Assembly (NCBI RefSeq): GCF_000504245.1
Contig: NZ_KI632509.1
Span: 805,723-869,722 of the forward strand
Origin: Haloechinothrix halophila YIM 93223
GTDB taxonomy: Bacteria; Actinomycetota; Actinomycetes; Mycobacteriales; Pseudonocardiaceae
Direction: 5' to 3'
Length of the DNA stretch: 64,000 bases
Part shown: one piece after another, positions 57,397 to 64,000 of the stretch
How the letters are laid out: every line of letters starts with the position of its first letter
Position numbering within the stretch: the stretch's first letter is position 1
Notes under the pieces: generated by a model
Seen by the model: the letters and a program-made list of their open reading frames with translations, nothing else
The model's database searches: none
What the model was told of the DNA's origin: nothing
Translations under genes and position numbers: made by a program

Positions 57397-59325
57397 GTGC
57401 CCTCCCCCTCAGAGCGCCCCTGGCTCGGCGAACACACCCGGAGCGAGGCCGACCGGGTGATCCCGACCTGGACCGAGCCACTGGCCGCCGCCGCGAGCAA
57501 ACCGATCGGCGGTCCGCTCGGCGCGCACGCCCTCGTGGGGCGCCACTGGTTCTGGACGCCGTTGCGTGTCGTGTTGCTGCTCGCCATCGTCACGCTGACG
57601 TTCGCGTGGTTCGGGAAGGCGGCCTGCATCCAGCAGCGCGTCAACGACGACGGCACCGCTGGCCTCGACTGGAGCTCGAACCGCCAGTACGTCGCGATGT
57701 GCTACTCCGACATCGTGCCGCTGTACGGGGCGGAACGGCTCAATAAGGAAAGCTTCTTCCCGTACCGCGATGGCTGGCTCGAGCTGAGCAACGGCAACAA
57801 CGGCAAGACCAGCGTCACGATCCACGGCTACGGCGAGTGGTACCGGGTCGCCAACGACGTCTCCGCCGTCGACGCCACCGGCGGGCGGTACCAGCTCACG
57901 CCGGAGAACCAATTCGTCGTCGAGGACGGCCAGCTGCGGTTCGCGAGCGGTCACGTGGTCGACCTCGCCGAGCGCGACCAGATCCGGTTCATGGAGTACC
58001 CGGTGCTGACCGGGCTGTTCCAGTGGTCGATGGCGACGGCGACGCGCGCCTGGGAGGACGGCGTGCGCGCGGGCATCCTGCCTGGCGGTATCTCGGTCGC
58101 GATCTACTTCAATCTCACCGCGCTGTTCCTGGCGTTCGCGTGGCTCGTGACGGTGTGGTCCGTCGCCCGCACCGGACGTCGCAGACCATGGGACGCCGCG
58201 CTGGTCGCGCTCTCGCCGCTGGCGATCGCGCACGCCTTCACCAACTTCGACACGCTCGCGACGGCGTTCGCCGCGGGGGCGATCCTGGCGTGGTCCCGGC
58301 GACGATGGGGCGTCGCCGGGGTGCTGATCGGCATCGGAGCGGCGTTCAAGCTGTATCCGCTGTTCTTGCTCGGGCCGTTGTTCGTATTGTGCCTGCGCGC
58401 GGGCAAGCTGCGGGCCTGGACGGGATCGGCGCTCGCCGCGATCGGCACCGTCGTGGCGATCAACCTGCCGCTCGCGCTGCGCTACCCCGACGGCTGGTAC
58501 GAGTTCATCCGGCTCAACAGCGAACGTGGCATGGACCCTGACTCGCTCTACAACGTGGTGCGGGTGTTCACCGGCTGGGATGGCTTCGACGGCCCGCTCG
58601 CGCCCGGTCAGGCGCCTGCCACGCTGAATACCGTCGCCGCGGTGCTGTTCCTGCTGTGCTGTGTGGCGATCGCGGTGGTGGCGCTGTCCGCCCCGGTTCG
58701 GCCTCGGCTGGCGCAGCTGGCGTTCTTGGTAGTCGCGGCGTTCCTGCTCACCAACAAGGTGTGGAGTCCGCAGTTCTCGCTGTGGCTCGTGCCGCTCGCC
58801 GTGCTGGCGATCGGGCACTGGCGGCTGCTGCTCGGCTGGATGACGATCGACGCGCTGGTGTGGGTGCCCAGGATGTTCTTCTACCTCGGCGTGGACAACA
58901 AGGGACTGCCTGCGGAGTGGTTCCTCGGCGCGGTCGTGCTGCGGGACCTGGCCGTTGTCGGGCTGTGTGCGCTGATCGTGTACGAGATCTATCGGCCGAG
59001 CACGGATCCCATGCGGGCGGGCGGCGAGGACGACCCGGCTGGCGGGGTGCTGGATCGCGCCCGCGACGTCGTGGCGTTCCGCCTCGGCCGTTCCGGCGGC
59101 GGACGGGCGCCAGTGGGTGTCGGGGCCGGGGCGCCGGACGCCTCAGGCGGCGCTGGCGGCCCGGGTGCCGCTAGTGCTGGCGCTGGCGGCCCGGGTGGCG
59201 CTGGCGGACCGGCTGCGGGTGGCGCTGGTGGCCCGGGTGCGGGTGGCCTGGGTGGCGGTGGTGCCGCGGATGGCCCAGACGCGTTGTCAGCGCCGACGCG
59301 GCGGATCCGACGCCCACCCCGATAG
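57397..59325 (+). CDS. GT87-type polyprenyl-phosphate-dependent glycosyltransferase
   Basis: 642-aa multi-pass membrane protein, counterpart of M. tuberculosis Rv0051 by position next to ponA. A first membrane helix lies near residues 50-70, an outer loop (about 70-210) follows, then about nine more helices to residue 540. Acidic and Arg residues in the loops (AWSRRRWGVAGVLIGIGAAFKLYPLFLLGPL region near 305) are typical of the GT87/DUF2029 mannosyl- or arabinosyl-transferases that use lipid-linked sugars. A Gly/Ala/Pro-rich low-complexity tail (about 565-630) ends in an Arg-rich stretch. GTG 57397 lies 6 nt after TAACTT, consistent with a leaderless start. Acceptor unknown. Confidence 0.88.
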   Translation: MPSPSERPWLGEHTRSEADRVIPTWTEPLAAAASKPIGGPLGAHALVGRHWFWTPLRVVLLLAIVTLTFAWFGKAACIQQRVNDDGTAGLDWSSNRQYVAMCYSDIVPLYGAERLNKESFFPYRDGWLELSNGNNGKTSVTIHGYGEWYRVANDVSAVDATGGRYQLTPENQFVVEDGQLRFASGHVVDLAERDQIRFMEYPVLTGLFQWSMATATRAWEDGVRAGILPGGISVAIYFNLTALFLAFAWLVTVWSVARTGRRRPWDAALVALSPLAIAHAFTNFDTLATAFAAGAILAWSRRRWGVAGVLIGIGAAFKLYPLFLLGPLFVLCLRAGKLRAWTGSALAAIGTVVAINLPLALRYPDGWYEFIRLNSERGMDPDSLYNVVRVFTGWDGFDGPLAPGQAPATLNTVAAVLFLLCCVAIAVVALSAPVRPRLAQLAFLVVAAFLLTNKVWSPQFSLWLVPLAVLAIGHWRLLLGWMTIDALVWVPRMFFYLGVDNKGLPAEWFLGAVVLRDLAVVGLCALIVYEIYRPSTDPMRAGGEDDPAGGVLDRARDVVAFRLGRSGGGRAPVGVGAGAPDASGGAGGPGAASAGAGGPGGAGGPAAGGAGGPGAGGLGGGGAADGPDALSAPTRRIRRPPR

Positions 59326-59327
59326 TT

Positions 59328-59417
59328 CGTGTCCCGCTTTCCGGACGCCGTGTCCCCCGTTGCGGACGTGTTCGGCGCACGAGGAGCCCTGCTGCCGCCA
59401 CGAGCGCCGAACGTGCG
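59328..59417. repeat. two 21-nt related units and an inverted repeat between convergent genes
   Basis: Two adjacent 21-nt units (59328-59348, 59349-59369) share CGTGTCCC and GCGGAC/CCGGAC. The following 12-mer CGTGTTCGGCGC (59367-59378) is largely inverted at 59406-59417 (GCGCCGAACGTG). The stretch fills the gap between the convergent GT87 and nfo genes, so it may be a bidirectional terminator. Confidence 0.5.
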
Positions 59418-60182
59418 TCAGGTGGTGATGGTCTTGCGGAGGTAGGCGATGTCGTCCGCCTGACCGTCGGCGGGGGTCTCCACGATCACGGGCGCGCCAG
59501 CCGCCGCCGCGACGTCGGCCAGCACCTGCGAGTCGATGGTGCCGTCGCCGCCGACGACGTTGGCGTGCCGGTCACGGCTTGAGCCGAACTCGTCGCGCGA
59601 GTTGTTGAGGTGGACCAGGTCGATCCGGCCGGTGATGGCCTTGACCTTGTCCACGACGTCGTCCAACTCCCAGCCAGCCGCGAAGGCGTGGCAGGTGTCG
59701 AGGCAGAAGCCGGGCTCGAAATCGCCGACCTGTTCCCAGAGCCGCGCGAGCATGTCCAGGTCGCGCGCCATCGCGTTGTCGCCGCCTGCCGTGTTCTCGA
59801 TCAGGATCGGCACGTCGAAGCTGGCGCGCTCGAACAGCTTGCGCCAGTTCTCGATACCCGCCGCCGGATCCTCGCCCTTGCGTACGTGCCCTCCGTGCAC
59901 GATCAGCCCCCGCGCGCCGACCTCGGCGGCGGCCTTCGCATGCTGCGCGACCAGCTTGCGTGACGGAATCCGGATCCGGTTATTCAACGACGCCACGTTC
60001 ACCAGGTACGGCGAGTGGATGAACACCTCGACGTCGGATGCCGTGATCCCCTCGGTGTGCGGGTGCGGTTTCGGGGCTTTCCAGCCTTGGGGATCGGCGA
60101 GGAAGAACTGGACGACCTCGGCGTCGCGCTCGCGGGCCGCGGCTATCGGATCGTCGTCACGGACGTGCGCGCCAATAAGCAT
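59418..60182 (-). CDS. nfo: deoxyribonuclease IV (endonuclease IV)
   Basis: 254-aa zinc-dependent AP endonuclease of base-excision repair. It opens MLIGAHVRDDDPIAAA, with His and Glu metal ligands in VHGGHVRKGED near residue 95, PILIENTAGGD near 130 (Glu), FCLDTCHAFAAGW near 163 (Asp and His) and VHLNNSRDEFGSSRDRHANVVGGDGT near 195-220. It ends PVIVETPAD, where the last Glu is a ligand. Slightly shorter than E. coli Nfo but complete. Divergent from the first surface-protein gene across 150 nt. Confidence 0.94.
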   Translation of the reverse strand: MLIGAHVRDDDPIAAARERDAEVVQFFLADPQGWKAPKPHPHTEGITASDVEVFIHSPYLVNVASLNNRIRIPSRKLVAQHAKAAAEVGARGLIVHGGHVRKGEDPAAGIENWRKLFERASFDVPILIENTAGGDNAMARDLDMLARLWEQVGDFEPGFCLDTCHAFAAGWELDDVVDKVKAITGRIDLVHLNNSRDEFGSSRDRHANVVGGDGTIDSQVLADVAAAAGAPVIVETPADGQADDIAYLRKTITT

Positions 60183-60332
60183 GGCGTGAGCCTATCCGAA
60201 CGGACTCTCAACGCTCTGGAGAGTGAATCCGAGCGATTGGGCTTCGCTAGATGCACCCGTTCCGGTTAGGTTTTCAACCCGGAGGAGCGCCAACCAGGTC
60301 GCGGGGTGTCAATCGTTCGGTGAAGGGACACT

Positions 60333-61271
60333 ATGGTGAAGCGATATCTCGGTGCGGTGCTGGCCGCGTTCGTACTGGGCTGTGTCGGCCCGCTGACGGT
60401 TGGAGCCGCGCAGGCAGCGGAGGAACCCGAAGGCGGGACGTCCCTGCTCGGTTCGGTTACTGACACGCTCGGCACGCTGACCAGCGGCGGCACCGAGTCG
60501 GTGCCGGACATCGACGGGCCGGCGCCAGACCCTGCGCCCACCCCGGCGCCACCGGAGCCGCGGCCCGAACCCGCCGAGCCTGACGCCGCGCCAGCTCCGG
60601 ACGCCGCGCCAGCTCTGGACGCCGTGCCAGCTCCGGACGCCGTGCCAGCCGACGACGCCGAGATCACCGGCGTCGTCGGCACGGTCACCACCACGGTCGG
60701 CCGTCTCGCCGACGCGCCCCGGAAGCTGCTCACCGGAGTCGTGGGCGACGACACCCCGGCACCCGACGTCCCCGCCCCGGACATGCCCGCCCCGGGCGCT
60801 CCCATCACCGAACCCCCAGCGGACACCCCAAATCCGCCTGAGGACCCCGAAACACCGGAAAAGCCGGAAAAACCGGACAGCCCGCCAGCCGACGCCCCAG
60901 CAGACAACGCCCAGGCCGGGCCACCGGCACCAGCTCCGGACCTGCCCGACGTCAGCCAGATCGGCTTCACCGAGCTGGACCATGCCGAACCGGCTCCGGC
61001 TCAGCAGTCGATCACCCAGCCGGACTCCGCCGAGCCAGACCGCACGGAGTCGCGCCGCCCTCGGCAAGACGTCCCCGCGTTCATCGATCCCACAGAATCC
61101 AACGGAGAAGCCCCCGCCGACCAGGGCAAACCCGCTGGCGAGCCGCCAGCCGACGTCCGGGCGGACGCGATCTCGCTCAAGCACGTCACGCGCACGCCGT
61201 TCATGCTCGCCATCGCGCTGCTTACCGCAGTTGGCGTAGTGACAGTACGCCGTGTAATCACAGCGAGATAG
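60333..61271 (+). CDS. secreted Pro/Ala-rich protein with C-terminal membrane anchor
   Basis: 312-aa protein: signal peptide (about residues 1-30, ending AAQAAE), short Val/Thr/Leu-rich segments (SVTDTLGTLTSGG; GVVGTVTTTVGRLADAP), long Pro/Ala/Asp-rich spacers, and a C-terminal helix (about 290-306) followed by a basic tail RRVITAR. Residues about 84-107 are built from four 18-nt DNA repeats. No LPXTG motif or Cys pair. The architecture suggests a cell-surface stalk protein held in the membrane by its C-terminus. It is first of three such genes before rpsF; function unknown. Confidence 0.8.
   Translation: MVKRYLGAVLAAFVLGCVGPLTVGAAQAAEEPEGGTSLLGSVTDTLGTLTSGGTESVPDIDGPAPDPAPTPAPPEPRPEPAEPDAAPAPDAAPALDAVPAPDAVPADDAEITGVVGTVTTTVGRLADAPRKLLTGVVGDDTPAPDVPAPDMPAPGAPITEPPADTPNPPEDPETPEKPEKPDSPPADAPADNAQAGPPAPAPDLPDVSQIGFTELDHAEPAPAQQSITQPDSAEPDRTESRRPRQDVPAFIDPTESNGEAPADQGKPAGEPPADVRADAISLKHVTRTPFMLAIALLTAVGVVTVRRVITAR
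60582..60653 (+). repeat. 18-nt tandem repeat in a surface-protein gene
   Basis: Four contiguous 18-nt units of the form GACGCCGYGCCAGCTCYG encode D-A-(A/V)-P-A-(P/L/D). The last unit diverges at its 3' end. Confidence 0.85.
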
Positions 61272-61371
61272 AAGTTTGCCGAGCTAGCGTCACGAAGTGC
61301 ACTCAGTCACGTTGTCTTAAGCAGTGGGCCATAGCACACTGGGTGACATCGACGAGAGCAAGGTTGGTCAC

Positions 61372-62301
61372 ATGAGCAAGCTGAGGCGCAACGTGGCAGC
61401 AGGCGCGGCGACGGTGCTCGTCGCATCATCGGCGATGCTCGCGCTTCCCGGGTCGGCAGTAGCTGCCGACCCGATCGTCGCGGGTAGCTGCGGCCAGACA
61501 CTGCAGGGCGACGCGGGTGCCCCGTTGTCGATCAACCTCGCGTCCGCGCTCGGCATTTCCGGCGCGCCGACGGTCGGCCTCGGCACCGTGACCGAGGGCA
61601 CCAAGACGTACTCGCTGACCAAGTCCGAGCTGTTGGACGCTCTAGGTGGTCTGTCGCTGCTTGGTGTGGCGCTCCCCAGCGTGTGCGGGGTGACGGTCAC
61701 TGGGGTGAAGACCGTGACGGAGTCGGTGGAGAAGGTGACGGAGCCGGTCACCGACGCGGTCAAGGACGGCGCGGAGACCCTCGAGAAGGCCACCGAACCG
61801 GTCACCGACGCTGTGGAGGGTCTGGTCGGCTCTGGTGGCTCGGACAACGAGCCGGCGTCCGGTGGTGGCGGCAACGACGGCTCGCCCAACAACGGCCCCA
61901 GCGGCGCCGAGAAGCCCCGCGAGCGCCAACAGCCGGTCCCTGGCCCGTCGAGCCCGCCGATCGAGCCAAGCAACAGCGGCTTCGGCGCGCCGTACTACAG
62001 CTCGTTCTCCCCGATGGGCGCGTTCTCGTCCTTCCCGTACCGCAACGCGTCGTTCTCCACGCACGCTCCTGGCCTTCGCTATGGCTCCGGCTTCGGCGAC
62101 TATGCGCCGTCCTTCGGCGTGCTCGGCCAGGACGGATCGAGCAACGGTGACGCGGTCGCCAACGCGGGAAGTGCTGACGCGCTGCCGCCCGCGCAGGGCA
62201 GGGTCGGCTTGCCGATGCTGCTCGCGGTGCTCGCGCTGGCAGCGGCGAGCGCCGGGCTGGTGCGCAGCTGGGTGTTACGGAGTATCGCTCGCGTCCGATA
62301 G
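61372..62301 (+). CDS. secreted protein with C-terminal membrane anchor, paralogue 1
   Basis: 309-aa protein. Signal peptide about residues 1-30 (LVASSAMLALPGSAVAAD). A compact domain is bounded by two Cys, one in AGSCGQTLQG near 38 and one in PSVCGVTVTG near 104, which may form a disulfide. Helical repeats follow (VTEPVTDAV occurs twice), then a Gly/Ser/Pro linker with Tyr/Phe-rich sequence. The C-terminal helix LPMLLAVLALAAASAGLVRS precedes WVLRSIARVR. The same Cys layout and anchor occur in the next gene. Start ATG 61372; function unknown. Confidence 0.8.
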   Translation: MSKLRRNVAAGAATVLVASSAMLALPGSAVAADPIVAGSCGQTLQGDAGAPLSINLASALGISGAPTVGLGTVTEGTKTYSLTKSELLDALGGLSLLGVALPSVCGVTVTGVKTVTESVEKVTEPVTDAVKDGAETLEKATEPVTDAVEGLVGSGGSDNEPASGGGGNDGSPNNGPSGAEKPRERQQPVPGPSSPPIEPSNSGFGAPYYSSFSPMGAFSSFPYRNASFSTHAPGLRYGSGFGDYAPSFGVLGQDGSSNGDAVANAGSADALPPAQGRVGLPMLLAVLALAAASAGLVRSWVLRSIARVR

Positions 62302-62407
62302 CAGGAGTGATCCATAACTCACCGTGACCGCGTACGCTGACGCGGGAGTGTTGATAACGCCTGCGGTCACTCGTTCGGGCCGCGAACGGATCCCAAGGAG
62401 ACCGATA

Positions 62408-63319
62408 GTGCCCAGCTACCGGTGTACCCGCCGCACCCTGTCCGTGGTTCTCGTCGGCGGTATCGCCTGCGCCTCGCTGCTCGGCCTGACCCACACCGCG
62501 GCGGCAACGGTGACGGCGGCGAGCTGCAGCGGCTCCATCGCGGGCAAAGTCGGCGAAGCGGTCAAGCTGAAATCCGAGACCGTCAAGGAGTACGTCGTCG
62601 GCGCTGTCGACGACGGGCCAGAGGCGCCGCTGCTCGGCTGGAAGAACGAGCAGACCCGGATGCGGGAAGCGTTCGAGGAAGGCAAGTTCGAGCCCATCAA
62701 GCTCCCCAAGGTGCCCGACTCGGCGTCGACACAGCTCAAGGGCAAGCGGATCGCCAAAGCCGTGCTCGCCAAGATCGACAGCGTGGACGAGGTCTCCGAC
62801 ATCGCGGACGACGAGGAGAACCGAAAGAACATCAAGGCCGCTGTCGGTGAGAACTGCGGCCTGACCGTGAAAGCGACCAACTACACACCGCCGACGTCGG
62901 CCCAGCCCCGCACCGGCTCCGGCCAGCAGGGCAACGACCAGGGGCCATCGCAGGGGCAGGGGCAGTCGACGACCACGCCCCGCCAGGTCGGCGGCGCGGC
63001 GCCACCGCCGTCCGCCCGCTACGGCACCGATGGCGCTGCCCCGTCGCAGCGCTACTACGGCAGCCGGACGCCGTCCAGCCCACGGGCAACGGACCAGCCC
63101 GCCCAGCCCGGACTGCCGCCGAGCACGATCGATCCGCCAGCGCTGTCGGAAGACATCGGCCAGTCCGACCCGAACGTGGACAATGCTGGCAACGCCCGGG
63201 CGATCGAAGCGGAACGGGCGGCCGCGGAGGTCCGGTTGCCGTTACTCCTCGCGGTCGTCGCACTGGCGTGCGTCGCGGCGGCCCTTGTGCGGACCTGGGT
63301 GTTGCGCAAGGTAAGCTGA
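62408..63319 (+). CDS. secreted protein with C-terminal membrane anchor, paralogue 2
   Basis: 303-aa protein from GTG 62408, which follows AAGGAGACC. Signal peptide about residues 1-38. The N-terminal domain lies between Cys in [10 protein letters not shown] near 40 and Cys in [10 protein letters not shown] near 155, the latter matching CGVTV of the preceding protein. The central part is Lys/Glu-rich and helical, followed by a Gln/Pro/Ser linker. The C-terminal anchor [20 protein letters not shown] then WVLRKVS closely matches paralogue 1. It lies 64 nt before rpsF. Function unknown; probably a surface protein. Confidence 0.8.
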   Translation: MPSYRCTRRTLSVVLVGGIACASLLGLTHTAAATVTAASCSGSIAGKVGEAVKLKSETVKEYVVGAVDDGPEAPLLGWKNEQTRMREAFEEGKFEPIKLPKVPDSASTQLKGKRIAKAVLAKIDSVDEVSDIADDEENRKNIKAAVGENCGLTVKATNYTPPTSAQPRTGSGQQGNDQGPSQGQGQSTTTPRQVGGAAPPPSARYGTDGAAPSQRYYGSRTPSSPRATDQPAQPGLPPSTIDPPALSEDIGQSDPNVDNAGNARAIEAERAAAEVRLPLLLAVVALACVAAALVRTWVLRKVS

Positions 63320-63383
63320 CGCCCTGACTAACCCTCCTGCCACGGATGGTCCGTGGCCGCTGAGCCCAGAGGAGGTGAGTGGT

Positions 63384-63695
63384 TTGTCACGTCATTACGA
63401 GGTCATGTTGATCCTCGATCCCACTCTCGACGAGCGAACCGTTCCCACCACGTTGGAGAACTACCTCAACGTGATTCGGGATTCGGGTGGCAGTGTCGAG
63501 CAGGTGGACGTCTGGGGCCGTCGCAGGCTCTCCTACGAGATCGCCAAGCACAGCGAAGGCATCTACGCCGTGCTCGACCTCAACGCGACGCCCGAGGCTG
63601 TCAAGGAGATGGACCGGCAGCTCTCGCTTCAGGAGATCGTGCTGCGTACCAAGGTGCTTCGCCGTGACACCAAGCGTTCCGTAGCGAAGGTTTGA
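63384..63695 (+). CDS. rpsF: 30S ribosomal protein bS6
   Basis: 103 aa. The start is set at TTG 63384 because GGAGGTGAG (63371-63379) is the ribosome-binding site; GTG 63375 lies within it. The protein begins with [15 protein letters not shown], the usual bS6 opening, with [22 protein letters not shown] in the centre and [13 protein letters not shown] at the end. bS6 pairs with bS18 on the small-subunit platform. It precedes ssb by 11 nt, the standard rpsF-ssb-rpsR-rplI order. Confidence 0.97.
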   Translation: MSRHYEVMLILDPTLDERTVPTTLENYLNVIRDSGGSVEQVDVWGRRRLSYEIAKHSEGIYAVLDLNATPEAVKEMDRQLSLQEIVLRTKVLRRDTKRSVAKV

Positions 63696-63706
63696 GGTGA
63701 TTCACC

Positions 63707-64000
63707 ATGGCTGGTGACACCATCATCACGGTTGTCGGCAACCTGACCGCCGACCCTGAGCTGCGCTTCACGCCGTCCGGCGCTGCCGTCGCGAACTTCA
63801 CGGTCGCGTCGACGCCGCGCATCTTCGACCGCCAGGCCGGCGAGTGGAAGGACGGCGAGGCATTGTTCCTGCGCTGCAACATCTGGCGGCAGGCGGCGGA
63901 GAATGTCGCCGAGTCGCTGTCGCGGGGCACCCGCGTCATCGTGCAGGGCAGGCTCAAGCAGCGCTCCTTCGAGACGAAGGAAGGCGAGAAGCGCACCGTC
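63707..64000 (+). CDS. ssb: single-stranded DNA-binding protein (partial, cut by window end)
   Basis: The first 98 codons are present. It opens [21 protein letters not shown], followed by [41 protein letters not shown] and [20 protein letters not shown], the OB-fold of bacterial SSB. The C-terminal disordered tail and acidic tip lie beyond the window. ATG 63707 follows GAGGTGATTC. Cotranscribed with rpsF. Confidence 0.97.
   Translation, partial: MAGDTIITVVGNLTADPELRFTPSGAAVANFTVASTPRIFDRQAGEWKDGEALFLRCNIWRQAAENVAESLSRGTRVIVQGRLKQRSFETKEGEKRTV

Noticed and set aside
54591-57656. A 1021-codon open frame on the minus strand
   Set aside because: It is antisense to ponA, has a Val/Arg/Leu-rich shadow composition without any domain, and covers the intergenic regions; typical of high-GC DNA.

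Overview
The window is high-GC actinobacterial chromosomal DNA, most likely from the family Pseudonocardiaceae (Amycolatopsis/Saccharomonospora/Prauserella-like). Supporting signs are DUF3073, DUF397 and DUF5318 proteins, an Scr1-type HTH regulator, EspG and other type VII secretion accessory proteins, a mycothiol-dependent-isomerase-like protein, inositol-1-phosphate synthase, many GTG starts, and several genes that look leaderless (a -10 hexamer 6-8 nt before the start codon). Gene order resembles two Mycobacterium tuberculosis neighbourhoods as I remember them: the purine region (purD, purB, purSQL, sterol-carrier gene, purF, purM, DUF3073, ygfZ, pabC, FABP-like protein), and the ino1 - padR - DUF5318 - ponA - GT87 - rpsF - ssb region near the origin.

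Layout. 0-5 kb: trmB, an MTA/SAH-deaminase-like amidohydrolase, a secreted CAP protein, an SDR, a 32-residue membrane peptide coupled to a nitrobindin/FABP-like protein. 5-10 kb: a LuxR regulator next to a methyltransferase, then a second methyltransferase coupled to pabC. 10-16 kb: ygfZ, an RsiG-like c-di-GMP-binding anti-sigma candidate, DUF3073, 3-hydroxybutyryl-CoA dehydrogenase, and an IS481-family element inside the loop of a palindrome. 16-24 kb: arfB, purM, purF, a DUF397/Scr1-type/DUF574 cluster, a sterol-carrier protein, a T7SS-associated protein and a GH25 lysozyme. 24-31 kb: mgtE, a pentapeptide-like membrane protein, purL-purQ-purS and a lipoprotein. 31-41 kb: a heterodimeric ABC exporter, subtilase, aldehyde dehydrogenase, metallo-hydrolase, SAM hydrolase and purB. 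41-51 kb: TetR, a SigE-family sigma factor with a membrane partner, threonine aldolase, an aminotransferase, a four-gene T7SS substrate/chaperone operon and purD. 51-64 kb: ino1, padR, DUF5318, ponA, GT87, nfo, three secreted C-terminally anchored proteins, rpsF and the start of ssb.

How the parts work together. Seven purine-pathway genes (purD, B, S, Q, L, F, M) lie here; purC, which I would expect between purB and purS, is not in the window. Cell-envelope functions are dense: PBP1, GT87, lysozyme, CAP protein, subtilase, lipoproteins and anchored surface proteins.

The least explained content is small repeated DNA. (1) A ~27-42 nt partly palindromic sequence occurs twice inside purQ, in frame but in two different reading frames, and accounts for the extra length of PurQ. 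(2) A 21-nt-period repeat occurs in three arrays at two intergenic loci, two of them face to face upstream of purB. (3) An ~85-bp element with 21-bp inverted ends occurs twice. (4) A ~103-bp element has inverted ends whose sequence recurs at the subtilase stop codon. (5) The IS sits in the loop of a 50-bp palindrome with a 14-bp target duplication. No tRNA, rRNA, CRISPR array or replication origin was seen.
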